This document shows positions 43,125 through 53,945 of a stretch of DNA of 64,000 nucleotides, piece after piece; position 1 is the first letter of the stretch, and each line of letters begins with the position of its first letter. Under the pieces are notes generated by a model. That model did no database searches. It was not told the DNA's origin and saw nothing but the letters and a program-made list of their open reading frames with translations. Made by a program: the position numbers and the translations under genes. Location of the stretch: positions 62,001 through 126,000 of the forward strand of contig NZ_OBQF01000007.1 of assembly GCF_900220995.1 (NCBI RefSeq), in the 5' to 3' direction. The DNA is from Salinicoccus kekensis. GTDB lineage: Bacteria > Bacillota > Bacilli > Staphylococcales > Salinicoccaceae.

Positions 43125-44924
43125 TTACGCCTCTTCCAGCAGCCTTTCAAACTCATCCAGCTGGCTTTCAAAGACTTTCATCGCGTTCGTAATCGGTTCG
43201 GCCGTCGTCATATCGACACCCGCATTCTTCAGGATCTCGATCGGGTAATTTGATGAACCTTTCTTCAGGAATTCGTTGATGTAACGGTCACGTACTTCCT
43301 CCCCGCCTTCGAGCACCTGTTTCGACAGCGTCGCCGCAGCCGCATAGCCCGTCGCATACTGGTAGACGTAATAATTCATATAGAAGTGCGGGATGCGTGC
43401 CCACTCGACTTCGATATGCTCATCATAATCCACGGCCGGCCCATAATACTTCCTGTTCAGTTCCCCATAGACCTCACTCAGTTTGGACGCCGTGAGCGGC
43501 ACGCCGCTTTCCTTCAATGTGTGCATTTCATGTTCGAACTCAGCGAACATCGTCTGACGGAATACGGTGCCCCTGAAACCTTCCAGCTGCTCGTTCAAGA
43601 GATACAGCTTCTTCTTCGTGTCATCCAATTTTTCATACATGTAGTCCGCAAGCAGCGCCTCATTGAATGTGCTCGCCACCTCAGCCACGAAGATCGAGTA
43701 GCCCGCCTGGTTTGAAGTCTGGTTTTTGCGGCTGTAGTAGCTGTGGACCGAATGCCCGAACTCATGCGCGAGCGTGAACAGATTGTCCACGTTATCCTGC
43801 CAGTTCATCAGAATAAAGGGATTGGTGCCGTAAGTGCCGGAGGAATACGCGCCGCTCCGTTTCCCTTTATTTTCGTAGATGTCCACCCAGCGGTTGTTCA
43901 GCCCTTCATCGAGTATGGACAGATAGTCCTCACCCATCGGGGACAGTCCGGATTTCAGCCAGTCCTTCGCCTCTTCGTAAGTCACCTCGAAGTCCACATC
44001 CCCGACGAGCGGCGTGTAGATGTCATACATTTTCAATTCATCAAGACCCAGAATCTTCTTGCGCAGTTCGGTGTAGCGGTGCAGCAGGTGCAGATTGTCA
44101 TTGACCGTCTCCACAAGCTGGTCGTACACACTTTCAGGGATGTGATTGTTTGAGAGCGCCTGATGACGGCTCGACTCGTAGCCCCTCACGTTCGCACTGA
44201 AGATGTGCGTGTTGACGACGCCTGAGAGCGTCTGGCTCAAGGTATTTTTATATGCTTCATATGCCGTATACAGATTTTCGTAGGCAGATTTTCTGAGGGT
44301 GCGGTCCGGTGACTTCAACAGATCCACATACGTGCCCTGCGTGAGCGTGTGGGTGTTGCCTTCGGAGTCGACCGCCGGTTCGAATTCAAGGTCGGCGTTG
44401 TTGAACATGCCGAACACCGAGGACGGTGTGGACATGACCTCACCCGCCTGGGCGATCAGCTTCTCCTCCTTATCGCTCAATACATGCGGGCGTTCATTGT
44501 TCAGTATTTCAAGGTCGAACTTGAACTCCTTCAGACGATCGTCTTCCATGTATGCCTTCAGAGTCTCTTCGTCGAGCTTCAATATTTCAGGCACAAGGAA
44601 GCTCCATGCCGAATTGAATTTCACCGCAAGCGTGCGGGCACGGCTCTCCAGTGCACTGTACGTATCATTCGATGTATCCTGATCATGCTTCAGATGCGCA
44701 TAGACGAACAATCGGCCGAGGCGTTCACCCAGCTCACGTTCGGTCTCGAGCGCTTCCAGCAGCGATTCCGCTGAATTTATATTGCCTTTGAATTTCTCTT
44801 CATCACCGAGATGCGCCTCAAGCTTTTCATACTCGGTCTCGAACGCCTCATCGCTTTCGAAGATCGTCGTGAGATCCCAAGTATTTTCAAGCTTTTGCTC
44901 ATCTCTTGTAATAAGTTCCGCCAT
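43125..44924 (-). CDS. pepF: oligoendopeptidase F
   Basis: 599 residues, normal length. M3 zinc site FTLAHEFGHSVHSYYS near 384-399 (HExxH) and a downstream Glu in FVAEVASTFNEALL near 413. Cytoplasmic enzyme cutting 7 to 17-residue peptides; works downstream of peptide import (Opp genes at 53946-58027). ATG at 44924 follows GGAGGGG. It lies 35 bp after coiA, an operon conserved in staphylococci. Confidence 0.96.
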   Translation of the reverse strand: MAELITRDEQKLENTWDLTTIFESDEAFETEYEKLEAHLGDEEKFKGNINSAESLLEALETERELGERLGRLFVYAHLKHDQDTSNDTYSALESRARTLAVKFNSAWSFLVPEILKLDEETLKAYMEDDRLKEFKFDLEILNNERPHVLSDKEEKLIAQAGEVMSTPSSVFGMFNNADLEFEPAVDSEGNTHTLTQGTYVDLLKSPDRTLRKSAYENLYTAYEAYKNTLSQTLSGVVNTHIFSANVRGYESSRHQALSNNHIPESVYDQLVETVNDNLHLLHRYTELRKKILGLDELKMYDIYTPLVGDVDFEVTYEEAKDWLKSGLSPMGEDYLSILDEGLNNRWVDIYENKGKRSGAYSSGTYGTNPFILMNWQDNVDNLFTLAHEFGHSVHSYYSRKNQTSNQAGYSIFVAEVASTFNEALLADYMYEKLDDTKKKLYLLNEQLEGFRGTVFRQTMFAEFEHEMHTLKESGVPLTASKLSEVYGELNRKYYGPAVDYDEHIEVEWARIPHFYMNYYVYQYATGYAAAATLSKQVLEGGEEVRDRYINEFLKKGSSNYPIEILKNAGVDMTTAEPITNAMKVFESQLDEFERLLEEA

Positions 44925-44959
44925 GTAAACCCCTCCAAATGTTTGATAGTCCAATTTTC

Positions 44960-45952
44960 TCAATTCCTATTGGAAATTTCAAGTTTCGAACCTTTATGTG
45001 AATTATATAACATTAAGTAGTCTTTGATCAGATCCTTCGCAAGCTGCTCCTTTGCGGACACGCCGTAAATCTGCCTGGGCTTCAGCATCTCCTTAAACAG
45101 TTCCATGTTGAACGTCCCACGGTCGAGATGATAGTAAATGAACAGCTTCCATTCAAGCGGCGGGTTCATGATCAGACGCTCGGCCGGCGTTGTATATTTC
45201 AAATAACCGGGCAGTGTGCCGACAGCGAGACCCGTATGATACAGGAACGTCAACGTCAGGTTCTGCACTGTGCGCCTGCTGCGCTCCCGGCTGACGATAG
45301 CTTCAAGCTCCTGGTTGGAAAGCCTGCGCGGAACGAGTTTTTCCATCGGGAAACGGCCGGCCAGTGATTTCACATCCAGTTTCTCCTTTTTGAAATAAAA
45401 CCTGCCTCCGCCGACGTGGTGGCGGATGTGGAGGAGGAAGACCTGCTTCGATTTCGTGTCGATCGTGAATAGTTTCCCCTCCTTCTGCGCCGAAAGCTGA
45501 AAATGCGTCGGCCGGATGTAGGGGCCGGCAGTCCGGATTGCGGCATCATCAAGCAGCCAGATCACATCGATGCCGATCGAGGCATATCCTTCGGTGCGGT
45601 CGATGATCAGCTGCGGCGAAATCGTGGATAACTGGATTTCAAGTGCGAGTTTTTCGCCGATCAGAAGATCTGCAATCTGTTCTATATCCCGCAGGTAATA
45701 TTCCATAGCGGCCGGGTAATGCGGTGTGAGTGCAAGATAAAGGTCATGCTTCAGTTCGAGATGCTCCACCGACTCCCTCTTGTAGAGGTATCTCATGCAG
45801 TCGAGTATATGATGGTGCGAAAAATGCGCAGTCTTCACCGGCCCCTGCTTCAAAGTGACACGTGAATCACAGACCGGACAGAAATAATGCCGGCCCTTTT
45901 CGGCGTTTTCGGCAAGCACCTGGCCGCCGTTTTCATCTACAGCTAATATCAA
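44960..45952 (-). CDS. coiA: competence protein CoiA
   Basis: 330 residues. N-terminal zinc-finger-like CPVCDSRV near 25-32 with THFSHH-like AHFSHHH near 42, followed by a nuclease-type core IGEKLALEIQLSTIS near 98-112 (E...ExQ, PD-(D/E)XK superfamily) and a helical C-terminus. CoiA is needed late in transformation, after uptake, for recombination of incoming DNA. TTG start at 45952 with AAAGGGGG 8 bases ahead, inside the mecA terminator hairpin. Its leader is shared with the NERD gene at 8740. Confidence 0.93.
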   Translation of the reverse strand: MILAVDENGGQVLAENAEKGRHYFCPVCDSRVTLKQGPVKTAHFSHHHILDCMRYLYKRESVEHLELKHDLYLALTPHYPAAMEYYLRDIEQIADLLIGEKLALEIQLSTISPQLIIDRTEGYASIGIDVIWLLDDAAIRTAGPYIRPTHFQLSAQKEGKLFTIDTKSKQVFLLHIRHHVGGGRFYFKKEKLDVKSLAGRFPMEKLVPRRLSNQELEAIVSRERSRRTVQNLTLTFLYHTGLAVGTLPGYLKYTTPAERLIMNPPLEWKLFIYYHLDRGTFNMELFKEMLKPRQIYGVSAKEQLAKDLIKDYLMLYNSHKGSKLEISNRN

Positions 45953-46001
45953 AATAAAAACCCCCTTTCCTATATATGCCGGAAAAGGGGGTTTTTGATT
46001 T
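45950..46001 (-). promoter_or_regulatory. 52-nt leader of coiA: terminator hairpin that contains the ribosome site
   Basis: On the - strand AAAAACCCCCTTTTCC pairs with GGAAAGGGGGTTTTT around GGCATATATA, a strong stem with a T-run, 19 bp after the mecA stop. It should end mecA transcription. Its 3' arm carries AAAGGGGG, the coiA ribosome site, 8 bases before the TTG start, so transcripts passing through hide the site. 46 of 52 bases match the NERD gene leader. Confidence 0.85.
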
Positions 46002-46019
46002 ATTTTATTGTCAGATAAA

Positions 46020-46679
46020 TTATTTTTCTGGGAAAAATCTTCTTACTTGGCCACGGACGTTATGACTCATGATGATGTCACCATATTCTTCAATCAATGC
46101 CGGCGCGACTTCTGCCGGATTGCTGTACTCTGTCAATGATGCCATCACACCCTGGACTTCATCCCTCGACAGGCGGTGGTCGAAAATGATTTCATAGTAG
46201 TATTCACCGCTGTAAACATGCAGCAAATCTTCATATACCGTCTCATCCATTTCAATCTGGTGAGCATATTCGATCAATGTTTCAAAATCATCAAACTTGA
46301 CCATAGCCGATTCCACCACAGGCTCACGCTTGTCTGTCCCGGTGGCGCCTTCGACCGCATCGTTTAAGAATGATTCAATATCATTATCATTAATGTTCAT
46401 GTTGGATTGGTCCATAGCATAATCTTCCTCACCGTTTTGAGATTTTGATACAATCACTTCTATGCCCCGGTCATATGCATGAACTTGAATCCACAGCGGA
46501 CCTTCCATTCCAAAGCCTTCCCCGTGCTCCACATTGACTTCATCCATTACAGACCAGAAAAACTCTTCGCCGCGCTTCCTGTTCATCCAGAGTTCATCCC
46601 TGTCGAAACCCCGCTTCTCGATGTCGGCGTAAGTCATAAAGAATTTGATCGTCGACTCGTTGACACGTTCTATCCTCAT
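46020..46679 (-). CDS. mecA: ClpCP adaptor MecA
   Basis: 219 residues with the two MecA domains: N-terminal MRIERVNESTIKFFMTYADIEKRGF substrate-binding region and a C-terminal ClpC-binding domain (HVYSGEYYYEIIFDH near 155). The linker is acidic. MecA brings ComK, ComS and other substrates to ClpCP, so it is a direct partner of the comK product at 6218. ATG at 46679 after AGAGGA. Ends at the coiA leader hairpin. Confidence 0.94.
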   Translation of the reverse strand: MRIERVNESTIKFFMTYADIEKRGFDRDELWMNRKRGEEFFWSVMDEVNVEHGEGFGMEGPLWIQVHAYDRGIEVIVSKSQNGEEDYAMDQSNMNINDNDIESFLNDAVEGATGTDKREPVVESAMVKFDDFETLIEYAHQIEMDETVYEDLLHVYSGEYYYEIIFDHRLSRDEVQGVMASLTEYSNPAEVAPALIEEYGDIIMSHNVRGQVRRFFPEK

Positions 46680-46776
46680 TGATTTCACTTCCTCTCACAA
46701 GAGACTTATTACTTATAGTATACCTTCATTTACAGGAATAAAACAAATACATTGTTCCGTTCAATAAAGTATAGTC

Positions 46777-46810
46777 AAAAAGCCTGTGGATTTCAAGAAA
46801 TCCGCAGGCT
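46777..46810 (-). terminator. spxA terminator
   Basis: On the - strand AGCCTGCGGATTT / AAATCCACAGGCT (two G-T or C-A deviations) followed by TTTTT. Confidence 0.85.
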
Positions 46811-46873
46811 CGTGTAGAATATATCAGTTTATATAAGGGGGAACAAACTGAATTTAATTGTGTTGATGGGTGA

Positions 46874-47272
46874 TTACATCTCTGCAAGTCTTTTTGCTTC
46901 GAGAAGATGAAAGTTCCTCACTTTACGTGGAAGGAAACGACGGATCTCATCTTCGTTATAACCAACCTGCAGGCGTTTTTCATCCATTATGATCGGCCTT
47001 CTCAAAAGACCTGGATTTTCCATGATTAATGTGTATAATTCTTTCATAGGTAAAGATTCAATATCCACATTCAACTTTTGAAAAGTTTTTGAACGGGTTG
47101 AGATGATTTCATCCGTGCCATCTTCGGTCATTCTTAAGATTGCCTTGACCTCTTCCAATGTCAACGGCTCGGAGAATATATTTCTTTCAGTATAAGGAAT
47201 TTCATTTTCTTGCAACCACGCTTTAGCTTTCCGGCAAGACGTGCAACTTGGAGAAGTAAACAATGTTACCAT
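46874..47272 (-). CDS. spxA: transcriptional regulator Spx
   Basis: 132 residues. ArsC-like fold with redox switch CTSC at about 10-13 and [24 protein letters not shown] near 92, nearly identical to staphylococcal Spx. Spx binds the alpha subunit of RNA polymerase and turns on thiol-stress genes; it is degraded by ClpXP with YjbH, encoded at 37148. ATG at 47272 chosen by comparison with the family ([13 protein letters not shown]); the GTG 9 bases earlier is less likely. Confidence 0.96.
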   Translation of the reverse strand: MVTLFTSPSCTSCRKAKAWLQENEIPYTERNIFSEPLTLEEVKAILRMTEDGTDEIISTRSKTFQKLNVDIESLPMKELYTLIMENPGLLRRPIIMDEKRLQVGYNEDEIRRFLPRKVRNFHLLEAKRLAEM

Positions 47273-47459
47273 ACAACTCACACTCCAATACTCAATAGAT
47301 TTGTATCATTAGTATACCCCATGTGGGACACTTTGTAACCATCCTCAGGAATGATTCGAGTGCTTCTACTAACTTACAACTCATATTATATAGGTCGAAC
47401 ATTAAAATAAAATGAGAAAACGTTAATAATCACACAAAAATTTAGAAAATTTTATTTTT

Positions 47460-47524
47460 GTCAAATTTGACGGAAATGCGACTGTATTGCAGTTATCGGT
47501 GATTTTTATTATCATTGCAGTAAT
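47460..47524 (+). promoter_or_regulatory. trpS upstream region: palindrome and direct repeats
   Basis: GTCAAATTTGAC (47460-47471) is a perfect 12-bp palindrome. ATTGCAGTTAT (47486-47496) and ATTGCAGTAAT (47514-47524) are direct repeats 28 bp apart. A candidate promoter is TTGCAG (47487-47492), 17 bp, TATCAT (47510-47515). No T-box leader is seen, unlike many tRNA-synthetase genes of Firmicutes. Confidence 0.4.
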
Positions 47525-47540
47525 GGATCAGATTGATTAG

Positions 47541-48560
<1,020 letters not shown>

Positions 48561-48586
48561 GTTTCTACTATATTATATATGTGGGA

Positions 48587-48616
48587 CCGCACACCGGATG
48601 GTGTGCGGTTTTTTGT
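48587..48616 (+). terminator. trpS terminator
   Basis: Perfect 10-bp stem ACCGCACACC / GGTGTGCGGT around GGAT, followed by TTTTTT. Confidence 0.9.
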
Positions 48617-48642
48617 GCGTTGAGGATTGGGGGAGGAAGGTC

Positions 48643-49208
48643 AACGGACCATCCAGGCACGTGCGACGAGCCGTTGGAGCTTTATCGGACCGTCCCGACG
48701 TGTGCGATGAGCCGTTGGAGCTTTAACGGACCGTCCCGGCGTATGCGACGAGCTGTTGGGGGTTTAACGGACCGTCCCGACGTGTGCGATGAGCCGTTGG
48801 AGCTTTAACGGACCGTCCCGGCGTATGCGATGAGCTGTTCGGGGTTTAACGGACCGCCCCGGTGTGTGCGACGAGCTGTTGGAGCCTTATCGGACCGTCC
48901 CGACGCGTGCGATGAGCGGTTGGAGCTTTAACGGACCGTCCCGGCGTGTACGATGAGCCGATGGGGGCTTCTACCGGCCAAACGAATACCCACTTGGATG
49001 ATGGGGGCGATCTATCAGCCAAACCAATCCTCACTGGGCCGATGGGAGGCGTCCATCAATCAAACCACATGCCCAGTGAGCGATGGAAGGCCTCTATCAA
49101 TCAAACCGCGCGCCCAGTGAGCGATGGAAGGCCTCTATCAATCAAACCGCGCACCCAGAGAGCGATGGGAGGCGTCTATCGCTCAAACCACGTGCCCAAT
49201 GAGGGATA
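48643..49208 (+). repeat. mixed array: eight family A then six family B units, 41-bp period
   Basis: Family A units start at 48643, 48684, 48725, 48766, 48807, 48848, 48889 and 48930; family B at 48973, 49014, 49055, 49096, 49137 and 49178. Every step inside a family is 41 bp; the junction step is 43. In B units 49055-49137 the 5' arm has drifted to ATCAATCA while the 3' arm stays TGAGCGAT, so some stems are broken. Fills the gap between convergent trpS and fabF. Confidence 0.95.
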
Positions 49209-49237
49209 AGGGGATCTTTATTAACCGGCAATAAAAA

Positions 49238-49263
49238 ACCTCCTCCCGCAAAACGGGAGGAGG
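49238..49263 (-). terminator. fabF terminator
   Basis: On the - strand CCTCCTCCCG / GCGGGAGGAGG followed by TTTTTTATT. Confidence 0.9.
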
Positions 49264-49276
49264 TCCTCATAATCAA

Positions 49277-50515
49277 TTATTCGTATTTTTTGAATAGGAG
49301 TGATGCGTTGTGGCCGCCGAAGCCGAGGTTGTTGCTCAGCGCGTATTTGAAGTCGCCTTCTTCGACGCCGTCCGGTACGTAGTTCAAATCACATTCCGGA
49401 TCCGGGTTGCGCAGGTTGATCGTCGGGTGCACTTTGCCGTTCTGCAGGCTCAGTGACGAGATGATCGCTTCGACTGCACCGGTTGCGCCGAGCAGGTGGC
49501 CGGTCATGGATTTCGTCGAGTTGACGAGCAGCTTATTCGCATGGTCGCCGAACACCGTCTTCAATGCGAGGGTCTCGTAAAGGTCGTTATACGCCGTGCT
49601 TGTGCCGTGGGCGTTGACGTAGTCGACTTCTTCAGGTTCGACCCCTGCATCTTTCAATGCTTCCTGTATCGCACGGGCACCGCCTTCGCCGTTTTCAGCC
49701 GGTGCGGTGATGTGGTATGCATCCCCCGTCATGCCGTAGCCGACGATTTCTGCATAGATGTTTGCACCGCGTGCGAGTGCGTGCTCCAATTCTTCAATCA
49801 CAACAACGCCTGCACCCTCGCCCATGACGAAACCATCACGGTCTTTGGAGAAAGGTACGGATGCGTTATCCGGATCTTCCGAAGTTGAAAGTGCCCTGCT
49901 CGACTGGAATCCAGCCATGCCCATTTCAGTGATCGGTGCTTCTGTACCGCCTGTGATCATCGCGTCGGCCTGGCCGCGCTCAATGATCTTGAAAGCATCA
50001 CCGATTGAGTTCGTGCCTGTCGCACAAGCCGTCACCGTCGCGCCATTCGGACCTTTTGCACCGTGGCGGATGGATACCTGGCCGCTTGCCATATCCGGTA
50101 TCATCATCGGTACGAAGAACGGGCTCACCCTTCTCGGTCCTCTTTCATACAATACTTTAAAACCGTCCTGCAGTGCCTGGATGCCGCCGATGCCGGAACC
50201 GATCCATACACCGATGCGTTCTGCGTTACCATCATCTATCACAAGCCCGGAATCCTTGACCGCTTCGTCGGATGCCACGACCGCATACTGAGTAAAGCGG
50301 TCCATCCTCCTGGATTCTTTTTTATCGATGTAATCCCCGATATTGAAATCCTTCAACTCACCTGCAACATGAACATTGAACTCACTGTTGTCGAATCTGG
50401 TGAGCTTATCAATACCGTTCACACCTTTCAGTGCATTTTCCCATGTTTCTTTTGCTGTATTCCCGATCGGTGTCAATGCACCGATACCTGTTATTACGAC
50501 TCTTCGCTTAGTCAT
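49277..50515 (-). CDS. fabF: beta-ketoacyl-ACP synthase II
   Basis: 412 residues. Catalytic triad in TACATGTNS (Cys near 163), NAHGTST (His near 302) and SMTGHLLGA (His near 339). Condenses malonyl-ACP with acyl-ACP in chain elongation. Overlaps fabH by 8 bases, so the two are translated together under the FapR-type operator before fabH. Confidence 0.97.
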   Translation of the reverse strand: MTKRRVVITGIGALTPIGNTAKETWENALKGVNGIDKLTRFDNSEFNVHVAGELKDFNIGDYIDKKESRRMDRFTQYAVVASDEAVKDSGLVIDDGNAERIGVWIGSGIGGIQALQDGFKVLYERGPRRVSPFFVPMMIPDMASGQVSIRHGAKGPNGATVTACATGTNSIGDAFKIIERGQADAMITGGTEAPITEMGMAGFQSSRALSTSEDPDNASVPFSKDRDGFVMGEGAGVVVIEELEHALARGANIYAEIVGYGMTGDAYHITAPAENGEGGARAIQEALKDAGVEPEEVDYVNAHGTSTAYNDLYETLALKTVFGDHANKLLVNSTKSMTGHLLGATGAVEAIISSLSLQNGKVHPTINLRNPDPECDLNYVPDGVEEGDFKYALSNNLGFGGHNASLLFKKYE

Positions 50516-51473
50516 GTGTCTCCTCCTTATTCTTACCCCAAGTTAAGCAAATTGCCCCCCATGTCAGTCCGCCGCCAAAACCGACCAGCACGAGGTTGTC
50601 TCCTGCCTTTATTTTACCATTTTTCAGCTCATGATGAATACTGAGAGGTATGGAAGCTGCAGAAGTATTTCCATATTTATCTATTGTACTGCTCATCCGT
50701 TCTTTTGGCATCTTCATCCGTTCCCTTGCAGCGTCCATGATGCGGATGTTTGCCTGATGCGGTACGAGCATATCGATGTCTTCGTTCGTAAAACCTGCCT
50801 TTTCAGTTACGTTCACGCTGGATTCGCCCATCTGACGCACAGCGAACTTGAATACTTCACGGCCATTCATGCGCAGCTTGCCGTCATCTTTATCATCGTA
50901 AAGATACTGTCCACCGCTGCCTTTGCTGCCGAGTTCGAATGATCTGATGCCGAAGCCTTCATCCACTTCGCCCATTACGGCAGCACCCGCCCCGTCACCG
51001 AAGAGGACGGCCGTAGAGCGGTCCGTGAAATCAGCGATTTTGGAAAGCTTATCGACGCCTACGACCAGTACGTTCTTATAAGTGCCTGCCTGGATGAACT
51101 GGCTCGCGGTGATCATGCTATAAATAAAACCCGTGCATGCTGCAAGCTGATCCATCGATGGTACATTGTTCAGACCCAATCTATCCTGGAGGATATTGGC
51201 AACTGCCGGGAAACGGTGGTCACCTGTTGAAGTCGCGACGATGACCAGATCTATGTCCTCTTTGCCGACGCCGGAATCTTCAAGTGCACGTTCTGCCGCA
51301 ATCACCGCCATATCGGAAGTGTCCATATCATCTTCGGCAAACCTGCGTTCTTTTATGCCGGTCATCTCTGTAATCCATTCATCTGAGGTATCGAGAATTT
51401 TTTCGAAATCAAAGTTCGTGAACACTTTATCGGGGACATAAGTACCCAGTCCCAACACGCCTACATTCTTCAT
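50508..51473 (-). CDS. fabH: beta-ketoacyl-ACP synthase III
   Basis: 321 residues. Active-site Cys in LAACTGF near 112, His in PHQANIR near 244 and Asn in YGNTSAAS near 274. Starts fatty acid synthesis from acetyl- or branched-chain acyl-CoA. First gene of fabHF. Confidence 0.97.
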   Translation of the reverse strand: MKNVGVLGLGTYVPDKVFTNFDFEKILDTSDEWITEMTGIKERRFAEDDMDTSDMAVIAAERALEDSGVGKEDIDLVIVATSTGDHRFPAVANILQDRLGLNNVPSMDQLAACTGFIYSMITASQFIQAGTYKNVLVVGVDKLSKIADFTDRSTAVLFGDGAGAAVMGEVDEGFGIRSFELGSKGSGGQYLYDDKDDGKLRMNGREVFKFAVRQMGESSVNVTEKAGFTNEDIDMLVPHQANIRIMDAARERMKMPKERMSSTIDKYGNTSAASIPLSIHHELKNGKIKAGDNLVLVGFGGGLTWGAICLTWGKNKEETHD

Positions 51474-51501
51474 TTGACCACACCTTATTTATAATCTCAT
51501 G

Positions 51502-51518
51502 TTATCACTAGGTACTAA
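51502..51518. promoter_or_regulatory. FapR-type operator of fabHF
   Basis: On the - strand TTAGTACCTAGTGATAA, 28 bp before the fabH start codon, agreeing with the fabI site at 14 or more of 17 positions in one orientation. Confidence 0.82.
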
Positions 51519-51552
51519 TTTATCATAAATTCACATTTTCCACAATAAAAAA

Positions 51553-51576
51553 AGCATCCACAATCAAGTGGATGCT
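51553..51576 (-). terminator. oppA terminator
   Basis: Perfect stem AGCATCCAC / GTGGATGCT; on the - strand followed by seven T. Confidence 0.9.
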
Positions 51577-51587
51577 CATGTATTCCG

Positions 51588-53486
51588 TTATTCAGAGAGA
51601 CCTACCTGGTACAGGCCGCCACCGGATTTAGGGTTGAAGCCTTCAGGATCATGTCCAAATTCTTCGCTCCAGCCGACGACGTTTTCACGCACAGGCGTGA
51701 CATACGCACGGTAAAGTGTCGGTGCAACCGGGATTTCCTCGACCATCAATTCCTGCCACTCGTGGTAGATTTCTGTACGGGTGTCAGTATCGAGCGCTTC
51801 CTCGGAGTTGCCTCTTTCAATCAGCTCAGTACTCTCCTCAGTATCATAGCGCGGATAGTTGAATGGCGCCTCAGGGCCATAAAGACCGCCAGGGTCAGCA
51901 TCTGTTCCTACGCCCCATGCACCCTGGTAAATATCGATTGCAGGGTCGTCATTTTCAACCATGTCATAGAATGTGTTGAACTCGATCAGACGGCCGTTCG
52001 TCTTGACAACGTTCAGGCCGACTTCTCTCCATGACTGGATGTAGTAGTTTGCGAGCGGTTCAGCAACGTCGCCGCCGCTCATCGATGCCATCTGGATTTC
52101 AAGCGGCTCGCCGTTTGGATCTTCACGGAGTCCGTCGCCGTCGACATCTTCATATCCTGCTTCATCAAGGATCCGTTCCGCTTCTTCCGGATCGTATTCA
52201 GGTACGTCCAGATCGTCCTTATGGAATGCTGCGTGGTAAGGTGTGATCAATGATGTCGCTTTCCAGCGCAGACCGTTGTAGAACTGTTCGCCGACTGCAT
52301 CGTTGTCCATTGCATGCCACATTGCACGGCGGAGTTCAACATCGCCCATCTTCATTTCTTCAGGCATGTAGTTCACCCTGTTTTCCTCTGCATCCCATTC
52401 ACCGAGTTTGAACCCGATGTAGGTGTATGCTGCATCAAGCTGTCCCAGCCACTCTACACCTTCCATATCCGCAACATCCGGATACTGGTCAGTCGGGAAT
52501 GATAATGCCACATCGATATTACCGGCTTCCACAGCATTGGCAATTGACGAAGGTGGAACGACTTCCACATTGATGCCGTCCAGTTGAGGCTCGCCTCTCC
52601 AGTAATCTTCAAACTTCGTCAGCACAATCGACTCACCCGGTGTGATGGACTCGACCTGATATGCGCCGATTCCGATCGGGTTTTCACGTGTCTGCTCTGC
52701 GTTCGGCATATCCGCCACTTCCACACCTTCATAGTGATGTTCCGGGAATGCATAAAACCAGAAACCACCGTTCGTCAGTGAAGGTGCAAGTTCTGTATAA
52801 GTGAATACCGCCGTTTGATCGTCGATGATCTCGATGCCTGAAATCTCATCCGCTTCACCGGCTTTGTATTCGTTGTAGCCTTCGATCAGTGTGAAACCAT
52901 CCGTCGTACCGCGGACACCTTCATAATCCGGGTGACCGATCACTTCATAGGAAGCGACATAGTCGGAGATTTTCAAAGGTTCCCCGTCATGCCATGTCAC
53001 GCCGTCCTGAACGGTGAACGTGACCGTACTGTCCTCTTCGTTCATTTCATAAGTGATCGCGCCGTCATTCGTCGCAATCTGGTTTTCATCGAATGTGAAG
53101 ACCGATTCATCGAAGAACTCGATCATTTCAGCATCCGGTGCACCTGAGTAGAACGCCCAGTTCAGAGTACCTTCAAAAGGTGTATCGGAACTATAACCGA
53201 CATTAAGCGTACCTTCCCCTGTCGGCTCGGAATCATTGGAAACAACCTGCGGGAAGTCTTCATAGTTGTAGACCTGGCTGCCGTCCGCCGATCCTTCATC
53301 CGCAGACTCGCCGTCCTCCCCTTCTTCAGTTCCCTCTTCAGCACCCTCTTCTGTGCCTTCTTCAGTCGATGTATCAGAGTCCCCGGCATCTTCCCCCGAG
53401 TCCCCTCCGTTGCCGCAGGCCGCAAGAGCCAGGACGAAAACCAGCATCGTTAGAAACATTAATCTTGACCACGAAAGTTTCGCCAT
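51588..53486 (-). CDS. oppA: oligopeptide ABC transporter substrate-binding lipoprotein
   Basis: 632 residues. Lipoprotein signal with lipobox LAACGN near 22-27, then a Gly/Glu/Ser-rich acidic linker of about 50 residues and a family 5 solute-binding domain (TFTVQDGVTWHDGEPLKISDYVASYE near 150). Binds peptides outside the cell and hands them to OppBC. Double ATG start; the second (53486) has the better GGAGG spacing. It is transcribed from its own promoter about 330 bp upstream, after the oppDFBC genes. Confidence 0.93.
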   Translation of the reverse strand: MAKLSWSRLMFLTMLVFVLALAACGNGGDSGEDAGDSDTSTEEGTEEGAEEGTEEGEDGESADEGSADGSQVYNYEDFPQVVSNDSEPTGEGTLNVGYSSDTPFEGTLNWAFYSGAPDAEMIEFFDESVFTFDENQIATNDGAITYEMNEEDSTVTFTVQDGVTWHDGEPLKISDYVASYEVIGHPDYEGVRGTTDGFTLIEGYNEYKAGEADEISGIEIIDDQTAVFTYTELAPSLTNGGFWFYAFPEHHYEGVEVADMPNAEQTRENPIGIGAYQVESITPGESIVLTKFEDYWRGEPQLDGINVEVVPPSSIANAVEAGNIDVALSFPTDQYPDVADMEGVEWLGQLDAAYTYIGFKLGEWDAEENRVNYMPEEMKMGDVELRRAMWHAMDNDAVGEQFYNGLRWKATSLITPYHAAFHKDDLDVPEYDPEEAERILDEAGYEDVDGDGLREDPNGEPLEIQMASMSGGDVAEPLANYYIQSWREVGLNVVKTNGRLIEFNTFYDMVENDDPAIDIYQGAWGVGTDADPGGLYGPEAPFNYPRYDTEESTELIERGNSEEALDTDTRTEIYHEWQELMVEEIPVAPTLYRAYVTPVRENVVGWSEEFGHDPEGFNPKSGGGLYQVGLSE

Positions 53487-53821
53487 CATATTTCCTCCCC
53501 ATTATAAGATTAAACTGAATATATACTAAAAGTTCAGTCCCCTGAATCTCAGTACCAGAAATCGGTTAATAATTTCATGTTGATCTTCTGATTATGAAAC
53601 CTTTGTAAAAATAATGTTATCACAATTATCTGAAAAAACAATATACCATTCACCTTTTTTGCCTTATAAATATAATTTTACACCATTATGTAGGTGGTCA
53701 TGAAGGGCAGTGACCAGCATGACCATCCGGATGCAATCCAAACTTTTATAAAATTATATTTGTGCGTCACGGCTGATTGAATTCAGATTTTTTGAACTTT
53801 CAGCGGATACAGCTTATAACC

Positions 53822-53857
53822 ATTATAAATTGTTATAATTTGTATGTAAAGCGCTTT
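53822..53857 (-). promoter_or_regulatory. oppA promoter with cre-like site
   Basis: On the - strand TTTACA (53850-53845), a 17-bp spacer and perfect TATAAT (53827-53822). The -35 overlaps the palindrome AAAGCGCTTT (53848-53857), which matches the CcpA cre consensus at 12 of 14 positions. The transcript would have a leader of about 330 nt; the rest of the 460-bp gap holds no gene and no structure that I recognise. Confidence 0.65.
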
Positions 53858-53914
53858 CAATGTTTTCATTTAAATAATTTTCAAAATAATGGAACATCCG
53901 GCATGATGCAGGAA

Positions 53915-53934
53915 CTGGCGGCAGCAACCGCCAG
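53915..53934 (-). terminator. hairpin between oppC and oppA
   Basis: Perfect stem CTGGCGG / CCGCCAG around 6 bases, 12 bp after the oppC stop. No clean T-run follows, so it may stabilise the oppDFBC mRNA end or terminate weakly. Confidence 0.5.
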
Positions 53935-53945
53935 TGCCCAATTGA

